From NCBI GenBank assembly GCA_018240895.1, contig JAFEEX010000026.1, positions 1 through 38,354 of the forward strand: 38,354 bases of DNA, given 5' to 3'. The notes under the pieces are model-generated. The model did not search any database and was not told the origin of the DNA. It saw only the letters and a program-made list of their open reading frames with translations. Origin of the DNA: Pseudomonadota bacterium (lineage in GTDB: Bacteria > Pseudomonadota > Alphaproteobacteria > Sphingomonadales > Sphingomonadaceae). Positions within the stretch are counted from its first letter, which is position 1, and each line of letters starts with the position of its first letter. The position numbers and the translations under genes were made by a program. This document shows, in pieces, positions 1 to 9,354 of the stretch.

Positions 1-558
1 GGCGGCGAGAAGATGATGGTTGACGAGAGCGGTGAGGGCCAGATCGCGCGAACCCGCTACCGAGTGATTGACCGGGCCGGCAACCGCGCCGCCTGGGTTG
101 AGCTGCAACCGCTGACCGGGCGCACGCACCAATTGCGCGTCCACATGGCGGCGATCGGCCACCCGATCGTGGGTGATGGCAAGTATGGTGGGCAGGATGC
201 GTTCCTGTCGGGCACGATCAGCCGCAAGATGCACCTTCACGCCCGCCGCCTGCTGATTGATCAGCCGGGCGGGGCCAAGGCAATCGACGTTACCGCCGCG
301 CTGCCCGAACACTTCGCCGCGAGCATGGCGAGCCTGGGCTTCGACGAGGCCGACGGAGCCGCTCTGCCCGCCGCGCCCCCGCCGCCCAGCCGCGAGGTCA
401 AGAAGCAGCAGGCCAAGGCTCACGCCAAGCAATACCGCAAGGAACGCCGGGGCGAACGGCGGTCGCGCAGCGAGGGTCCGGAACGTCCGGCGAAAAAACG
501 CGGCCCGACCAAGGGCAAGGGCTCACCCAAGCCGGGGCCGCGCCCCAAGGCCCGCTGA
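1..558 (+). CDS. RluA/RluC-family pseudouridine synthase, 5' truncated
   Basis: This is the C-terminal part of a family A pseudouridine synthase, which isomerises uridine to pseudouridine in rRNA. The frame is open from base 1, so the N-terminal part (S4 domain and catalytic HRLD region) lies outside the window. The visible hallmark is the conserved late motif GRTHQLRVHMAAIGHPIVGD, typical of RluC/RluD. The last ~60 residues form a Lys/Arg-rich, Pro-rich tail (KKQQAKAHAKQYRKERRGER and on) that is not part of the catalytic fold and may bind RNA; this is inference. It heads an operon: its TGA overlaps the ATG of the next gene by one base (TGATG). A second, complete RluA-family gene lies at 26587. 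The substrate position cannot be assigned from this fragment. Confidence 0.9.
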   Translation, partial: GGEKMMVDESGEGQIARTRYRVIDRAGNRAAWVELQPLTGRTHQLRVHMAAIGHPIVGDGKYGGQDAFLSGTISRKMHLHARRLLIDQPGGAKAIDVTAALPEHFAASMASLGFDEADGAALPAAPPPPSREVKKQQAKAHAKQYRKERRGERRSRSEGPERPAKKRGPTKGKGSPKPGPRPKAR

Positions 559-1160
559 TGCACCCCAACCCAGCCTTTCGCCATTCCGAACGCGCCCTGC
601 TGGAAACGATGCTTGAGGAAATCGGTTTCGGCATGATCTTCGCGCAGACGCCGGATGGCCCGCGCGTGGCCCACGTGCCGCTGCTGTGGACCGGAGACGG
701 CGCGGTGCAGTTCCACCTGGCGCGCGGCAATGCCCTGACCCGGCATCTGAACGGCATGACCGCGCTGGCATTGGTCAACGGCCCTGACGCTTACGTCAGC
801 CCGCGCTGGTATGCCGATGGTGATCAGGTGCCGACCTGGAACTATGTCGCGCTGGAACTTGAAGGACGGGTGCGGCGGATGGATGATGAAGGCCTGCTGG
901 GCCTTGTTACCGCGCTGTCAGACAAGCACGAGGCGCGGATCGCAGAGGGTCCGCCCTGGACCATGGACAAGCTTTCTCCCGCCCGGCTGAGCGGACTGCT
1001 TGCGAGTATCACCGGGTTCGAGATGGAAATTCAGGCCTGGCGCGAAACCGTCAAACTCAGCCAGAACAAGGACGCGGCTGAGCGAGACCGACTGGCCGAT
1101 GGGCTGGAAGCAGAAGGATCGCCGGCAATCGCCCAGTTGATGCGGAACCTTGCCCGATGA
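558..1160 (+). CDS. PaiB-like FMN-binding protein
   Basis: A 200-residue protein of the PaiB family (FMN-binding split-barrel; Bacillus PaiB was described as a negative regulator of sporulation and protease genes). Supporting features are the N-terminal MHPNPAFR start followed by a split-barrel pattern, the central region PRWYADGDQVPTWNYVAL typical of PaiB, and the C-terminal KLSQNK motif. The length matches the family (about 200-210 residues). The start overlaps the upstream stop and its own stop overlaps the next ATG (ATGA), so it is translationally coupled in the operon. Whether it regulates transcription here or is a flavin-binding enzyme is unknown; most family members outside Bacillus are uncharacterised. 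Confidence 0.88.
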   Translation: MHPNPAFRHSERALLETMLEEIGFGMIFAQTPDGPRVAHVPLLWTGDGAVQFHLARGNALTRHLNGMTALALVNGPDAYVSPRWYADGDQVPTWNYVALELEGRVRRMDDEGLLGLVTALSDKHEARIAEGPPWTMDKLSPARLSGLLASITGFEMEIQAWRETVKLSQNKDAAERDRLADGLEAEGSPAIAQLMRNLAR

Positions 1161-1810
1161 GCGTGCGGCTCGCCGTATTCGACTGTGACGGGACACTGGT
1201 CGATGGCCAGGCTGCGGTCTGCGATGCGATGGATGCGGCCTTTGCCGAGGTTGGGGCGGCGCTGCCCGATCGTCATGCGGTGCGCCGCGCGGTGGGGCTC
1301 AGCCTGCCTCAGGCAATCCGCTTGCTGCTGCCCGACGCCAACGAGACACTGCGCAGCGCGATCGACCGTGCCTATCGCGACTCGTTCCGCCAGACGCGCG
1401 AGAGCGGTGCCCTGGTCGAACCGCTTTATGACGGCATCCCCGAACTGCTCGCCGCCCTGCATGGGCAAGGCTGGGCGTTGGGGGTGGCGACCGGCAAGAG
1501 CGATCGGGGCCTCGCCCATTGTCTCGCCACCCACGGCCTTTCCCATCTGTTCGGTACGCTCCAGACCGCTGATCGCCACCCGTCCAAGCCGCACCCGGCC
1601 ATGCTCGAGGCCGCGATGGACGACGTACTTGCCCTGCCCGATGATACGGTGATGATCGGCGACACGCAGTTTGACATGGACATGGCCCGGGCAATCGGCG
1701 TGCGTGCGATCGGGGTCAACTGGGGCTATCACACTCCGGATGAATTGATTGCCGCCGGGGCCGATGCCGTCGCCACATCCCCCACTCACCTGCTGGAACT
1801 TCTGTCATGA
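1157..1810 (+). CDS. HAD-family hydrolase, phosphoglycolate phosphatase-like
   Basis: A 217-residue haloacid dehalogenase superfamily phosphatase of the Gph/PGP-like type. Motif I is FDCDGT with nucleophile Asp9 and acid/base Asp11; motif II is in VATGKSDRG; Lys in HPSKPHP fits motif III; motif IV is MIGDTQFDMDMARA with the two acidic residues that hold Mg2+. An alpha-helical cap domain lies at about residues 15-90. It probably hydrolyses a small phosphomonoester such as 2-phosphoglycolate, but the substrate is not determined by the sequence. The ATG overlaps the PaiB-like stop, and the downstream small gene overlaps its stop by four bases. Confidence 0.9.
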   Translation: MSVRLAVFDCDGTLVDGQAAVCDAMDAAFAEVGAALPDRHAVRRAVGLSLPQAIRLLLPDANETLRSAIDRAYRDSFRQTRESGALVEPLYDGIPELLAALHGQGWALGVATGKSDRGLAHCLATHGLSHLFGTLQTADRHPSKPHPAMLEAAMDDVLALPDDTVMIGDTQFDMDMARAIGVRAIGVNWGYHTPDELIAAGADAVATSPTHLLELLS

Positions 1811-2019
1811 GCCAACCCGATCCCGCCCGCCAGCGCTTCATCGTCCTGCAACTGCTGCGCCTCAGCGGAGCGGTATTCGCCCTGCTTGGCCTGCTGATCG
1901 TTGCGCGCCGGGTCGATATGCCGATCGCTGCGGGCTATGCCTTCCTGATCGTCGGCTTCGTCGACCTGTTCGTGGTGCCGCTGCTGCTGGCCAAACGCTG
2001 GAAGTCACCGCCACAATGA
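1807..2019 (+). CDS. small two-helix membrane protein
   Basis: A 70-residue protein with two predicted membrane segments (about residues 12-32 and 38-62) and a short basic cytoplasmic tail ending KRWKSPPQ. No family function is recognised. It is real by context: its ATG overlaps the HAD gene stop (ATGA) and its TGA overlaps the ATP12 start at 2016 (ATGA), so it is read in one coupled operon. The position immediately before an ATP synthase assembly factor suggests, but does not show, a membrane role linked to that complex. Confidence 0.7.
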   Translation: MSQPDPARQRFIVLQLLRLSGAVFALLGLLIVARRVDMPIAAGYAFLIVGFVDLFVVPLLLAKRWKSPPQ

Positions 2020-2714
2020 AGCGCTTTTACAAGGCGGTGGCGGTCGAGGCGGCAGAGGGCGGCTGGCAGGTGTTCCTCGACGGCCGCGGGATCAAGAGCG
2101 TCGGCGGGCGTCCGCAGATCGTCCCCACCCGCGCACTGGCCGATGCGCTGGCCGCCGAATGGAACCGCCAAGGCGAGGAAATCGATCCAGCCGGCTTCGT
2201 GCTGCGCGACATGGCCGATTTTGCGATCGACGTGATCGGCCCCGATCGCCCCGGCGCGATCGCCGCGCTGCTGCGCTTCGGCGAGGGCGACACGCTGCTC
2301 TATCGCGCCGAGGCGGGCGAACCGCTGCACCGGCGTCAGGTCGAGCGGTGGGAACCTCTGATCAACGCCGCCGAAGCGCGCTGGGACATTCATTTCGAGC
2401 GGATGGAGGGGATCATTGCCCGGCCCCAGCCCGCTGCGACGCTGGCAAGGCTGCGCGCGGTGCTGGACGCGGAGGGCGACTTTACGCTGTCAGCGGTCAA
2501 TACCGTCGCCTCGCTCGCTGCCTCGCTCACCGTCGCGCTCGCCGCACTGCAACCCGGTGCCGATGCGGTCGATCTGTGGGCGCTGGCCAATCTCGAGGAG
2601 GATTGGCAGGCCGAGCAATGGGGCAAGGACGACGAGGCTGAGGCCCGCCGCACCCGGCGTCTTGCCACTTTCACTGCCGCCGTGGAATTCGCGCGGATGG
2701 CCCGGACCGGTTAG
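2016..2714 (+). CDS. ATP12 family chaperone (F1-ATPase assembly factor)
   Basis: A 232-residue member of the ATP12 family, which in mitochondria binds the F1 alpha subunit during assembly of ATP synthase; alphaproteobacteria keep a homologue. The N-terminal pattern MKRFYKAV...VFLDGRGIKS and the central pattern EWNRQGEEIDPAGFVLRDMADFAIDVIG are characteristic. The frame stays open far upstream (to 1749), but ATG 2016 is chosen because it begins the conserved domain and overlaps the previous stop as ATGA. It ends nine bases before the convergent lipoprotein gene. The function is inferred from the family. Confidence 0.88.
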   Translation: MKRFYKAVAVEAAEGGWQVFLDGRGIKSVGGRPQIVPTRALADALAAEWNRQGEEIDPAGFVLRDMADFAIDVIGPDRPGAIAALLRFGEGDTLLYRAEAGEPLHRRQVERWEPLINAAEARWDIHFERMEGIIARPQPAATLARLRAVLDAEGDFTLSAVNTVASLAASLTVALAALQPGADAVDLWALANLEEDWQAEQWGKDDEAEARRTRRLATFTAAVEFARMARTG

Positions 2715-2723
2715 GCAGCCACC

Positions 2724-3356
2724 CTATCCGCTGATCCAGTCCACCACCTGGCCCGCAACGGCATTGGCCGCCTCGTTAAGCGCGGGGCCAACCGCAGCGG
2801 CGGCGGGATCAACCGATTTGACCACCGCTTCAAACCGTTTGGTGGTGACTTCGCCGGTGGGTGCGGTGCGCAGGGCATCGAAGCGGACGATGACTGAGTT
2901 GGTGCCCGCGTCATAGCCCATGTCGAGCAGTTTGCCGCCCAGCCGGGTGCCGGTGGCGGGAACCTGCTGGTCATCCTCCAGCACCAGCCGTCCACCGCGC
3001 GCGCGCAGCCGCTCGGCAAGCAGGGCGCGGAACTGCCGGGTGGGGCGTTCCACCCACTGCGCGTCCTTTATGTAAGCCACGTCGACCGCGTTGACCTGCA
3101 CCGGTATCCGCTGCACCGACAGCCGGCTGTCGGTTTCCGGCTCCATCACCATCACCGCGTCGGCGGGGCGGCCGCTGGCCGTGGCGCCCGGCTTTGCGCT
3201 TTCGGTGGAAGACAGGCGCAGCAGCATTGCCGGCGCCTTTGAATTGCCCACCAGTCCGCCCAGGCAGCCCCCCAGGGACAGCGTCAACAGCGCCGCCAGA
3301 CCAACCCCGCGCAAAGCCCGTGCCCGCATCTTCATGTGCTCCATTTTCCCGTTCAC
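2724..3356 (-). CDS. ABC-type transport auxiliary lipoprotein (Mla/PqiC-like)
   Basis: The last gene of the Mla operon encodes a lipoprotein of the ABC_trans_aux family (PqiC-like), which partners MCE-domain proteins in the periplasm. A signal peptide with lipobox LSLGGC is followed by a globular domain carrying features usual in this family (VQRIPVQV, RFRALLAERL-like segment, KLLDMGYD). The GTG at 3356 overlaps the MlaD stop as GTGA and gives 210 residues; in-frame ATG codons at 3344, 3335 and 3329 are alternatives, and starting at 3335 would give a more normal signal peptide (MKMRARAL). Expected location: lipid-anchored in the periplasm, probably at the outer membrane. Confidence 0.85.
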   Translation of the reverse strand: MNGKMEHMKMRARALRGVGLAALLTLSLGGCLGGLVGNSKAPAMLLRLSSTESAKPGATASGRPADAVMVMEPETDSRLSVQRIPVQVNAVDVAYIKDAQWVERPTRQFRALLAERLRARGGRLVLEDDQQVPATGTRLGGKLLDMGYDAGTNSVIVRFDALRTAPTGEVTTKRFEAVVKSVDPAAAAVGPALNEAANAVAGQVVDWISG

Positions 3357-4291
3357 GGCTTGTAATCCGGCAGTTTCCGGCCGCCGAGCACGGCCCCCGC
3401 GCCCTCGTCCTGAATTTTTTCGGTCACATCGCGCAGCGCCTTGGTGGTGGAGCGCAAATCGCGGATCGCGGCTTCGGCGGCGGGCAGCGTCGTTTCGTTG
3501 AACTGGCGCGCGGCCGGCTGCGTGCTCTTCAGGGTTTCCTGCAACTGATCCGCTGCACCCTGAGCCGATTTCAATGTACCGCGCAGCGATTGAGCCAGAT
3601 TCACGCCCTCGCCATTGACAAGCTGGTCTGCCGAACCGGCAACCTTTTCAAACGCCGCGAGAGACGATCGGGCCTGGATCAGCGTTGCCTGCAAATCCGT
3701 CATCGTCTTTTCGAATTGCGGGGAAGCCTTGGCGACATTGGCCGAAAGCGTATCCGTGTTGGACAGGATGTGCGCGATCGATTTCTGGTTTTCGTCGGAC
3801 AGCACCAGCGTCATCCGCTCGGTAAGGGTGGCCAGCCGTTCAAGCAGGACGGGCGCGCTGTTGAGCAGTTCGCCAAGCCCGCCGCGCTTGGTCGGGATCA
3901 CGGGCACCCCTTCCGGGCCGACCTCCACCAATCGCGGCGCACCTTTCACCGCACCTTCAAGCTGGACGTTGGACACGCCGGTAAAGCTGCCTTGCAAGGT
4001 TGCCGTCACGCCCTGAAGGATCGGCACCCCTTCATCGATGGCAATCCGCACCCGGACGAAGCTGGGATCCTTGCGCCATAATTCGATCCGCTTGACCTGT
4101 CCCACCGGCACACCCGAAAAGGTTACGCCCGACCCCTTGGACAGCCCATCGACCGATTGCTTGAAGAAGATGTCATATTCGTTGAGGTCACCGCGGTTGA
4201 TCCGCGCGACCCAGATTATGATCCCGGCGACCAGCGCCAGCAGGGCCAGCGTGACCGCGCCCACCCAGACATGATTGGCCCTGGTTTCCAT
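3353..4291 (-). CDS. MlaD/MCE-domain lipid-binding protein
   Basis: The periplasmic substrate-binding component of a phospholipid transport ABC system. The 312-residue product has one N-terminal membrane helix (about residues 9-28, AVTLALLALVAGIIIWVARI), an MCE domain with the pattern SVDGLSKGSGVTFSGVPVGQV and SFTGVSNVQLEG (about 40-125), then a long helical C-terminal region that resembles the coiled or tubular extension of YebT/Mce-type proteins. The frame is open to 4363, but ATG 4291 is preferred because it lies seven bases after the ATPase stop with a GGGGAA/AGGGAA ribosome binding site before it. The lipoprotein gene overlaps its stop. Known family role: movement of lipid between outer and inner membranes; direction and cargo are inferred. 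Confidence 0.92.
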   Translation of the reverse strand: METRANHVWVGAVTLALLALVAGIIIWVARINRGDLNEYDIFFKQSVDGLSKGSGVTFSGVPVGQVKRIELWRKDPSFVRVRIAIDEGVPILQGVTATLQGSFTGVSNVQLEGAVKGAPRLVEVGPEGVPVIPTKRGGLGELLNSAPVLLERLATLTERMTLVLSDENQKSIAHILSNTDTLSANVAKASPQFEKTMTDLQATLIQARSSLAAFEKVAGSADQLVNGEGVNLAQSLRGTLKSAQGAADQLQETLKSTQPAARQFNETTLPAAEAAIRDLRSTTKALRDVTEKIQDEGAGAVLGGRKLPDYKP

Positions 4292-4298
4292 CGGTTCC

Positions 4299-5174
4299 CT
4301 ATTCCCCTGCTTCCGGGCGCTTGTCCATGCCCTTGGCCTTTGGTTGATCATCCCGCGCGGCACTTACGTTTTCGCCGACGCTGCGCGCGGCGCGCCCGCG
4401 CGGGCCGTTGAAATATTCCTGGATCCACGGATGGTCGAGCGCCAGCAGCTCTGGAATCGTCCCGACCGCGATCACCCGCTTGTCCGCCAGCACCGCCACA
4501 CGGTCGCAAATCGCATAAAGCGTATCGAGATCGTGGGTGATCAGAAACACCGTCAGCCCCAACGTATCCTGCAGCGCCCCGATCAGCGAATCGAACGCCG
4601 CCGCGCCGATCGGGTCAAGCCCGGCGGTCGGCTCATCCAGAAACAGCAGTTCCGGATCGAGCGCCAGCGCGCGGGCCAGGCCGGCGCGTTTCTTCATCCC
4701 CCCTGACAGTTCCGATGGATACTTCGCCGCCGCCTCGGCCGGCAGGCCAGACAGCCTGACCTTGAAGCGAGCAATCTCGTGCCGCAGATCGTCCGACAGG
4801 CCGGGATAGAATTCCTGCAGCGGCACCTCTACGTTTTCCGCCACGGTCAGGGTTGAAAACAGCGCCCCGCCCTGGAACAGCACACCCCAGCGGCTGCGAA
4901 TATCGATATCGTCATCATCGCGCGCGGCCGTAATATCATCGCCCAGCACCGTGATCTTCCCGGCATCGGGCACTTGCAGACCGATGATCGATCGCATCAG
5001 CACCGATTTGCCGGTGCCCGATCCGCCCACCACGCCCAGAATCTCACCGCGCCTGACCGTCAGGGACAGATCATCGTGGATGACCTGTCCGTCAAAACTG
5101 TTGCGCAGCCCCTCCACCACGATCGGATGATCCCGGTCATAGTCGGTAACGCGGTCAGGTCTGTGCCGGTTCAT
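4299..5174 (-). CDS. Mla-type ABC transporter ATPase (MlaF-like)
   Basis: A 291-residue cytoplasmic ATPase that powers the MlaE-type permease. All ABC motifs are present: Walker A GGSGTGKS (about residues 50-57), Q-loop LFQGGALF, signature LSGGM (156-160), Walker B LLFLDEP with Asp180 and Glu181, D-loop GLDP, and switch His in LITHD. The Q-loop context (GVLFQGGALFSTLTVAENV) is typical of MlaF rather than of importers or exporters. The C-terminus has about 35 extra, charged residues. Its ATG overlaps the permease stop (ATGA), so the two subunits are translated together. Confidence 0.93.
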   Translation of the reverse strand: MNRHRPDRVTDYDRDHPIVVEGLRNSFDGQVIHDDLSLTVRRGEILGVVGGSGTGKSVLMRSIIGLQVPDAGKITVLGDDITAARDDDDIDIRSRWGVLFQGGALFSTLTVAENVEVPLQEFYPGLSDDLRHEIARFKVRLSGLPAEAAAKYPSELSGGMKKRAGLARALALDPELLFLDEPTAGLDPIGAAAFDSLIGALQDTLGLTVFLITHDLDTLYAICDRVAVLADKRVIAVGTIPELLALDHPWIQEYFNGPRGRAARSVGENVSAARDDQPKAKGMDKRPEAGE

Positions 5175-6283
5175 CCCCAGCCGACCTCGCTGAAAAACAC
5201 CGCAAAAAAGGCGTCAAGCACGATCACCGCAAAGATCGCCTGGACCACCGCGATCGTGGTGCGCAGCCCGACTTCCTCCGAATTGCCCTCTACCTGCATC
5301 CCCTGATAACAGCCGGCCAGCGCCACGATTGCGCCAAATACCGGCGCCTTGACCAGCCCGACCCACAGGTCATGCAGCGGCACCACGTCCTGAATGCGGC
5401 TGAGAAAGGTGGCGAACGGAATGTCCAGCGTCAGCGTGGAAATCGCCGCCCCGCCGAACACCGCCAGCACCGAGGCATAGAAGCCCAGCAGCACCATCAT
5501 CAGCGTGCAGGCCAGCACCCGCGGGATGACCAAGGCCTCCATCGGGGAAACGCCGATGGTCCGCATCGCGTCAATCTCTTCGGTCAGCTTCATCGTCCCA
5601 AGCTGTGCGGCAAAGGCCGATCCGGAACGACCCGCAACCATGATCGCGGTCATCAACACGCCCAGTTCGCGAAACGAAAGCCGCCCGGTCAGGTTGATGG
5701 TATAGATTTCCGCGCCGAATTGCTGAAGCTGCACCGCCCCCTGCTGAGCGATCACCACGCCGACCAGAAAGCTCATCAGGCCAACGATGCCCAGCGCCGA
5801 AACCCCCACCAGCTCCATCTGCCGGACCAGCGCCTTGCCGCGAAACTGCGATGGGTGAGCGATAAGCTGCCCCATGGAAACCATCATCGCGCCGATGAAT
5901 TCCAGAAAGGCCAGCGCCCCGGTGCCCATGCCCGAAACATAGTCCCCCACCGATGACAGCACCCGGCGCACCGCCGGCAGCCGCGGCGGGACAATTGCGG
6001 TATCATCCCGCGTGCCGGCTATGGCATCGATCAAACGCCGCGCCCGGGCGCTGGCGCCAACAATCTCCGCATCGTGGTGCCGCGCCAGCCGCACCGCGAT
6101 CCATGCGCCAACCGTATCGATTGCGCTGACCTGGCTGAGATCGACCCGCGCAACCGCTCCGTCAAACGCGCGCAGCCCTGCATCAAGCCGTGACGCGGAG
6201 GAAACGACCAACGGCCCGCTGAGCGCCAGGGTCACGGCACCGTCAGCGTCAGTCGTACTGGTGAAATCACTCAATTCACGCAT
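5171..6283 (-). CDS. MlaE-family permease with N-terminal STAS domain
   Basis: First gene of the operon. The 370-residue product joins an N-terminal STAS-like domain (about residues 1-95, with the typical [15 protein letters not shown] strand-helix pattern) to an MlaE permease (about 115-370) with several membrane helices. The permease hallmark is the segment [30 protein letters not shown], seen here at about 235-265. In E. coli the STAS protein MlaB is separate; the fusion found here is common in alphaproteobacteria. Transcription runs away from valS, leaving about 85 bases for both promoters. Confidence 0.92.
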   Translation of the reverse strand: MRELSDFTSTTDADGAVTLALSGPLVVSSASRLDAGLRAFDGAVARVDLSQVSAIDTVGAWIAVRLARHHDAEIVGASARARRLIDAIAGTRDDTAIVPPRLPAVRRVLSSVGDYVSGMGTGALAFLEFIGAMMVSMGQLIAHPSQFRGKALVRQMELVGVSALGIVGLMSFLVGVVIAQQGAVQLQQFGAEIYTINLTGRLSFRELGVLMTAIMVAGRSGSAFAAQLGTMKLTEEIDAMRTIGVSPMEALVIPRVLACTLMMVLLGFYASVLAVFGGAAISTLTLDIPFATFLSRIQDVVPLHDLWVGLVKAPVFGAIVALAGCYQGMQVEGNSEEVGLRTTIAVVQAIFAVIVLDAFFAVFFSEVGWG

Positions 6284-6369
6284 CGTTGCCGTTCATGCGG
6301 GAAAATCCGCGCGCCGACAAGCGTGGCCGCGCTTGCCAGGTTCGCGGGGCGCTGGCAAAGCGCCCGGCC

Positions 6370-9342
6370 ATGACCGACACCGCGCTAGACAAGACCTTCG
6401 ACCCCGCCGCGATCGAGGCGAAGTGGTATGCCCATTGGGAGGCAAACGGCCTGTTCCGCCCAGACCGGCCGAACGCCCAGCCCTTCACCATCGTCAACCC
6501 GCCGCCCAACGTAACGGGATCGCTGCACATCGGCCACGCGCTGGACAACACCTTGCAGGACGTAGTGATCCGCTATGAGCGGCTGCGCGGCAAGGATGCG
6601 CTGTGGGTGGTCGGCACCGATCACGCCGGCATCGCCACGCAAATGGTGGTCGAACGGCAGATGGAAGCCGCGCAGGACAAGCGCACCAATTACACCCGCG
6701 AACAATTCGTGGACAAGGTGTGGGAATGGAAAGCCGAAAGCGGCGGGACGATCACCCGCCAGCTGCGCCGCCTGGGCTGTTCAATGGACTGGAGCCGCGA
6801 ACAGTTCACCATGGACCCGCACTTCACCAAGGCGGTGGTGAAGGTCTTCGTCGATCTTTACAACGAAGGGCTGATTTACCGCGACAAACGGCTGGTCAAC
6901 TGGGATCCGCGCCTGAAAACCGCAATCTCTGACCTTGAGGTGGAGACGCGCGAGGTAAAGGGCAGCTTCTGGCGCTTCCGCTATCCCTTCGCCGACGGCA
7001 GCGGTTCGGTTGAGGTGGCGACCACCCGGCCCGAGACGATGCTGGCCGACATGGCCGTGGCGGTGAACCCGGAGGATGAGCGCTATAAGGCGGTGATCGG
7101 CAAGGACATTCTCCAGCCGATCACGGGCCGCACCTTCAAGGTGGTGGCCGATGAACACGCCGACCCCGAACTGGGCAGCGGCGTGGTCAAGATCACCCCG
7201 GGGCACGATTTCAACGACTTCGAAGTGGGCAAGCGCGCCGGGATCAAACCCGCCGATATGCTCAATATGTTCGATGCCGAAGCAAAGGTGGTGCAGACCG
7301 CCGATGGGCTGGTGCCGGACGAATTCATCGGCATGGAACGTTTCGCCGCCCGCAAACTGGTGGTCAGCCGCATGAAGGAACTTGGCTTCCTGATCCCCCA
7401 TGTCGACAAGGACGGCGCGGAACATGACGCCGAACCGCGCACCATCCAGACCCCCTTCGGCGACCGCGGCGGGGTGGAAATCGAACCGTGGCTGACTGAC
7501 CAATGGTATGTCGATGCCAAGGTGCTGGCCCAGCCCGCGATAGAGGCGGTGAAAAGCGGCGCGATCGAGATCGTGCCAAAGACCTGGGAAAAGACCTGGT
7601 TCCACTGGATGGAGAACATCCAGCCCTGGGCAATCTCGCGGCAGTTGTGGTGGGGGCACCGGATTCCGGCGTGGTATGCGCCCAAGGTAACGTCCTCTGG
7701 CGGCAAAACCACTTATCACTCGGGCTTCTCGATCGACGGGAACAACCCCCCAGTGATGACAAATCCAAACATCTCCGTCGCGGAGTCCTACGAGGACGCG
7801 GTGACAATTCTGAAAGCTCAGTATCCAGAGAACGTGGGCTTTGTCCGCTGCGATAGCTGGGAAGATTGGCGGCGGATCATTCTGAATGGGATTGCGTCAG
7901 GGCAGCACCCAGGAGTTGACGGAAATCCAGTCCCCGTTGTGCGGGACAACGACGTCCTCGACACCTGGTTCTCCTCGGCGCTGTGGCCCTTTGCCACGCT
8001 GGGCTGGCCGGACGCACAAGTCCCTCCCCTTCAAGGGGAGGTGGCAGCGCGTAGCGCTGACGGAGGGGTGTCGCCCCCTCCGGCAAGCGCGACACCCCTC
8101 CACCACCCTGCGGGCGGTCCCCCTCCCCTTGCAGGGGAGGCAAATCTGCTCGCGCGCCACTATCCCAACGATCTCCTTATCTCCGGCTTTGACATCCTGT
8201 TCTTCTGGGATGCGCGGATGGCGATGCAGGGGATTCACTTCATGAACGAGGTGCCGTGGCGGCGGCTGTACCTTCACGGGCTGGTCCGCGCCGCCGATGG
8301 CCAGAAGATGTCCAAGAGCAAGGGCAACGTGGTCGATCCGCTGGGCCTGATCGACAAGTACGGGGCCGATGCGCTGCGCTTTTTCATGGCGGCGATGGAA
8401 AGCCAGGGCCGCGACGTGAAGATGGATGAGCGCCGGGTTGAAGGCTATCGCAACTTCGCCACCAAGCTGTGGAACGCGGCGCGGTTCTGCCAGGCCAACG
8501 GCATCGGCGCGAGCCACTCGATCAAAGCGCCCCCCGCCACCAGCGCGGTCAACAAGTGGATCACCGGCGAAGTGGTGGAAACCCTGGCCGAGCTGGACAA
8601 GGCCATGGCCGACCTGCGCTTCGATGCGGCGGCCAACGCGATCTACCACTTCGTCTGGGACCAGTTCTGCGACTGGTACATCGAGCTGATCAAGGGATCG
8701 TTCGACGATGAAACCAAGGCCGTGGCCGGCTGGGTGCTTGACCAGATTCTGGTGATGCTCCACCCGTTCATGCCCTTTGTGACGGAGGAGTTGTGGGCCA
8801 AGCTGGGCGACCGGGCCAACTATCCGCTGATCACCGCGAAGTGGCCGGAGCCGGGCGCAAAGGTGGACGGCGCGGCCAAGGCCGAGGTCGATTGGCTGAT
8901 CGCGCTGATCGGCAACCTGCGCACCGCCAAGAACGAGCTTGGCATAGCTCCCGGTGCCAGACTCGACGCCTACCTGCCTGCCCCGAGTACAGCAACGCGC
9001 GGCATCATCGAGCGCAATCCAGCGGCGATCGAACGTCTCGCGCGGCTCAGCGCCATCCGCTTCGAGGCTGCCCCGGCGGGCGCGGCGATGCAGATTGGCG
9101 TGGGGGATGCCAATGTGGTGGTTCCCCTTGAAGGCGTGATCGACATCGCCGCTGAAAAGGCCCGTCTGGCCAAGGCGCTTGAGGTTTCGGCCAAGGAAGC
9201 CAAGGCGCTTGAGGGGCGGCTCTCCAACGCCGCCTTTGTCGAGAAGGCCAAGCCCGAAGCGGTTGAGAAGGCCCGTGCGGACCATGCCATGCACGCGGCC
9301 GAAGCCGAGCGGCTGGCGGCAGCGTTGCAGCGATTGGGGTGA
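6370..9342 (+). CDS. valS: Valyl-tRNA synthetase, with in-frame insertions
   Basis: Class Ia aminoacyl-tRNA synthetase that charges tRNA-Val in the cytoplasm. The 990-residue product shows [15 protein letters not shown] with HIGH at residues 53-56, an editing (CP1) domain with [10 protein letters not shown], the [10 protein letters not shown] segment, [22 protein letters not shown] from about residue 646, the anticodon-binding region ([13 protein letters not shown]) and a C-terminal coiled-coil tRNA-binding arm. ATG 6370 is preferred over upstream in-frame starts because the usual N-terminus begins there. It is longer than typical bacterial ValRS: about 40 residues (551-590) are encoded by a palindromic repeat at 8021-8141, and a second unusual stretch lies at about residues 438-520. 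The frame stays open throughout, so it looks functional. Confidence 0.96.
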   Translation: MTDTALDKTFDPAAIEAKWYAHWEANGLFRPDRPNAQPFTIVNPPPNVTGSLHIGHALDNTLQDVVIRYERLRGKDALWVVGTDHAGIATQMVVERQMEAAQDKRTNYTREQFVDKVWEWKAESGGTITRQLRRLGCSMDWSREQFTMDPHFTKAVVKVFVDLYNEGLIYRDKRLVNWDPRLKTAISDLEVETREVKGSFWRFRYPFADGSGSVEVATTRPETMLADMAVAVNPEDERYKAVIGKDILQPITGRTFKVVADEHADPELGSGVVKITPGHDFNDFEVGKRAGIKPADMLNMFDAEAKVVQTADGLVPDEFIGMERFAARKLVVSRMKELGFLIPHVDKDGAEHDAEPRTIQTPFGDRGGVEIEPWLTDQWYVDAKVLAQPAIEAVKSGAIEIVPKTWEKTWFHWMENIQPWAISRQLWWGHRIPAWYAPKVTSSGGKTTYHSGFSIDGNNPPVMTNPNISVAESYEDAVTILKAQYPENVGFVRCDSWEDWRRIILNGIASGQHPGVDGNPVPVVRDNDVLDTWFSSALWPFATLGWPDAQVPPLQGEVAARSADGGVSPPPASATPLHHPAGGPPPLAGEANLLARHYPNDLLISGFDILFFWDARMAMQGIHFMNEVPWRRLYLHGLVRAADGQKMSKSKGNVVDPLGLIDKYGADALRFFMAAMESQGRDVKMDERRVEGYRNFATKLWNAARFCQANGIGASHSIKAPPATSAVNKWITGEVVETLAELDKAMADLRFDAAANAIYHFVWDQFCDWYIELIKGSFDDETKAVAGWVLDQILVMLHPFMPFVTEELWAKLGDRANYPLITAKWPEPGAKVDGAAKAEVDWLIALIGNLRTAKNELGIAPGARLDAYLPAPSTATRGIIERNPAAIERLARLSAIRFEAAPAGAAMQIGVGDANVVVPLEGVIDIAAEKARLAKALEVSAKEAKALEGRLSNAAFVEKAKPEAVEKARADHAMHAAEAERLAAALQRLG
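8021..8141. repeat. palindromic repeat element inside valS
   Basis: A block of three inverted repeats in about 120 bases: a near-perfect palindrome at 8023-8041 (CCTCCCCTT/CAAGGGGAGG), a 13-bp perfect stem formed by 8062-8074 and 8089-8101 with a 14-base loop, and another palindrome at 8122-8140 (CCTCCCCT and AGGGGAGG arms). This arrangement is like dispersed, normally intergenic, repeats of sphingomonads and rhizobia whose translated frames contain PPLQGE-type peptides. Here it sits in frame between [18 protein letters not shown] and the [14 protein letters not shown] segment of ValRS and is translated without a stop. Confidence 0.8.
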
Positions 9343-9354
9343 GGGTGCGCATGG

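Noticed and set aside
7897-9294. 465-codon minus-strand frame opposite valS
   Set aside because: It is a shadow of valS: high-GC codon structure keeps the opposite frame open, and the product has no domain.
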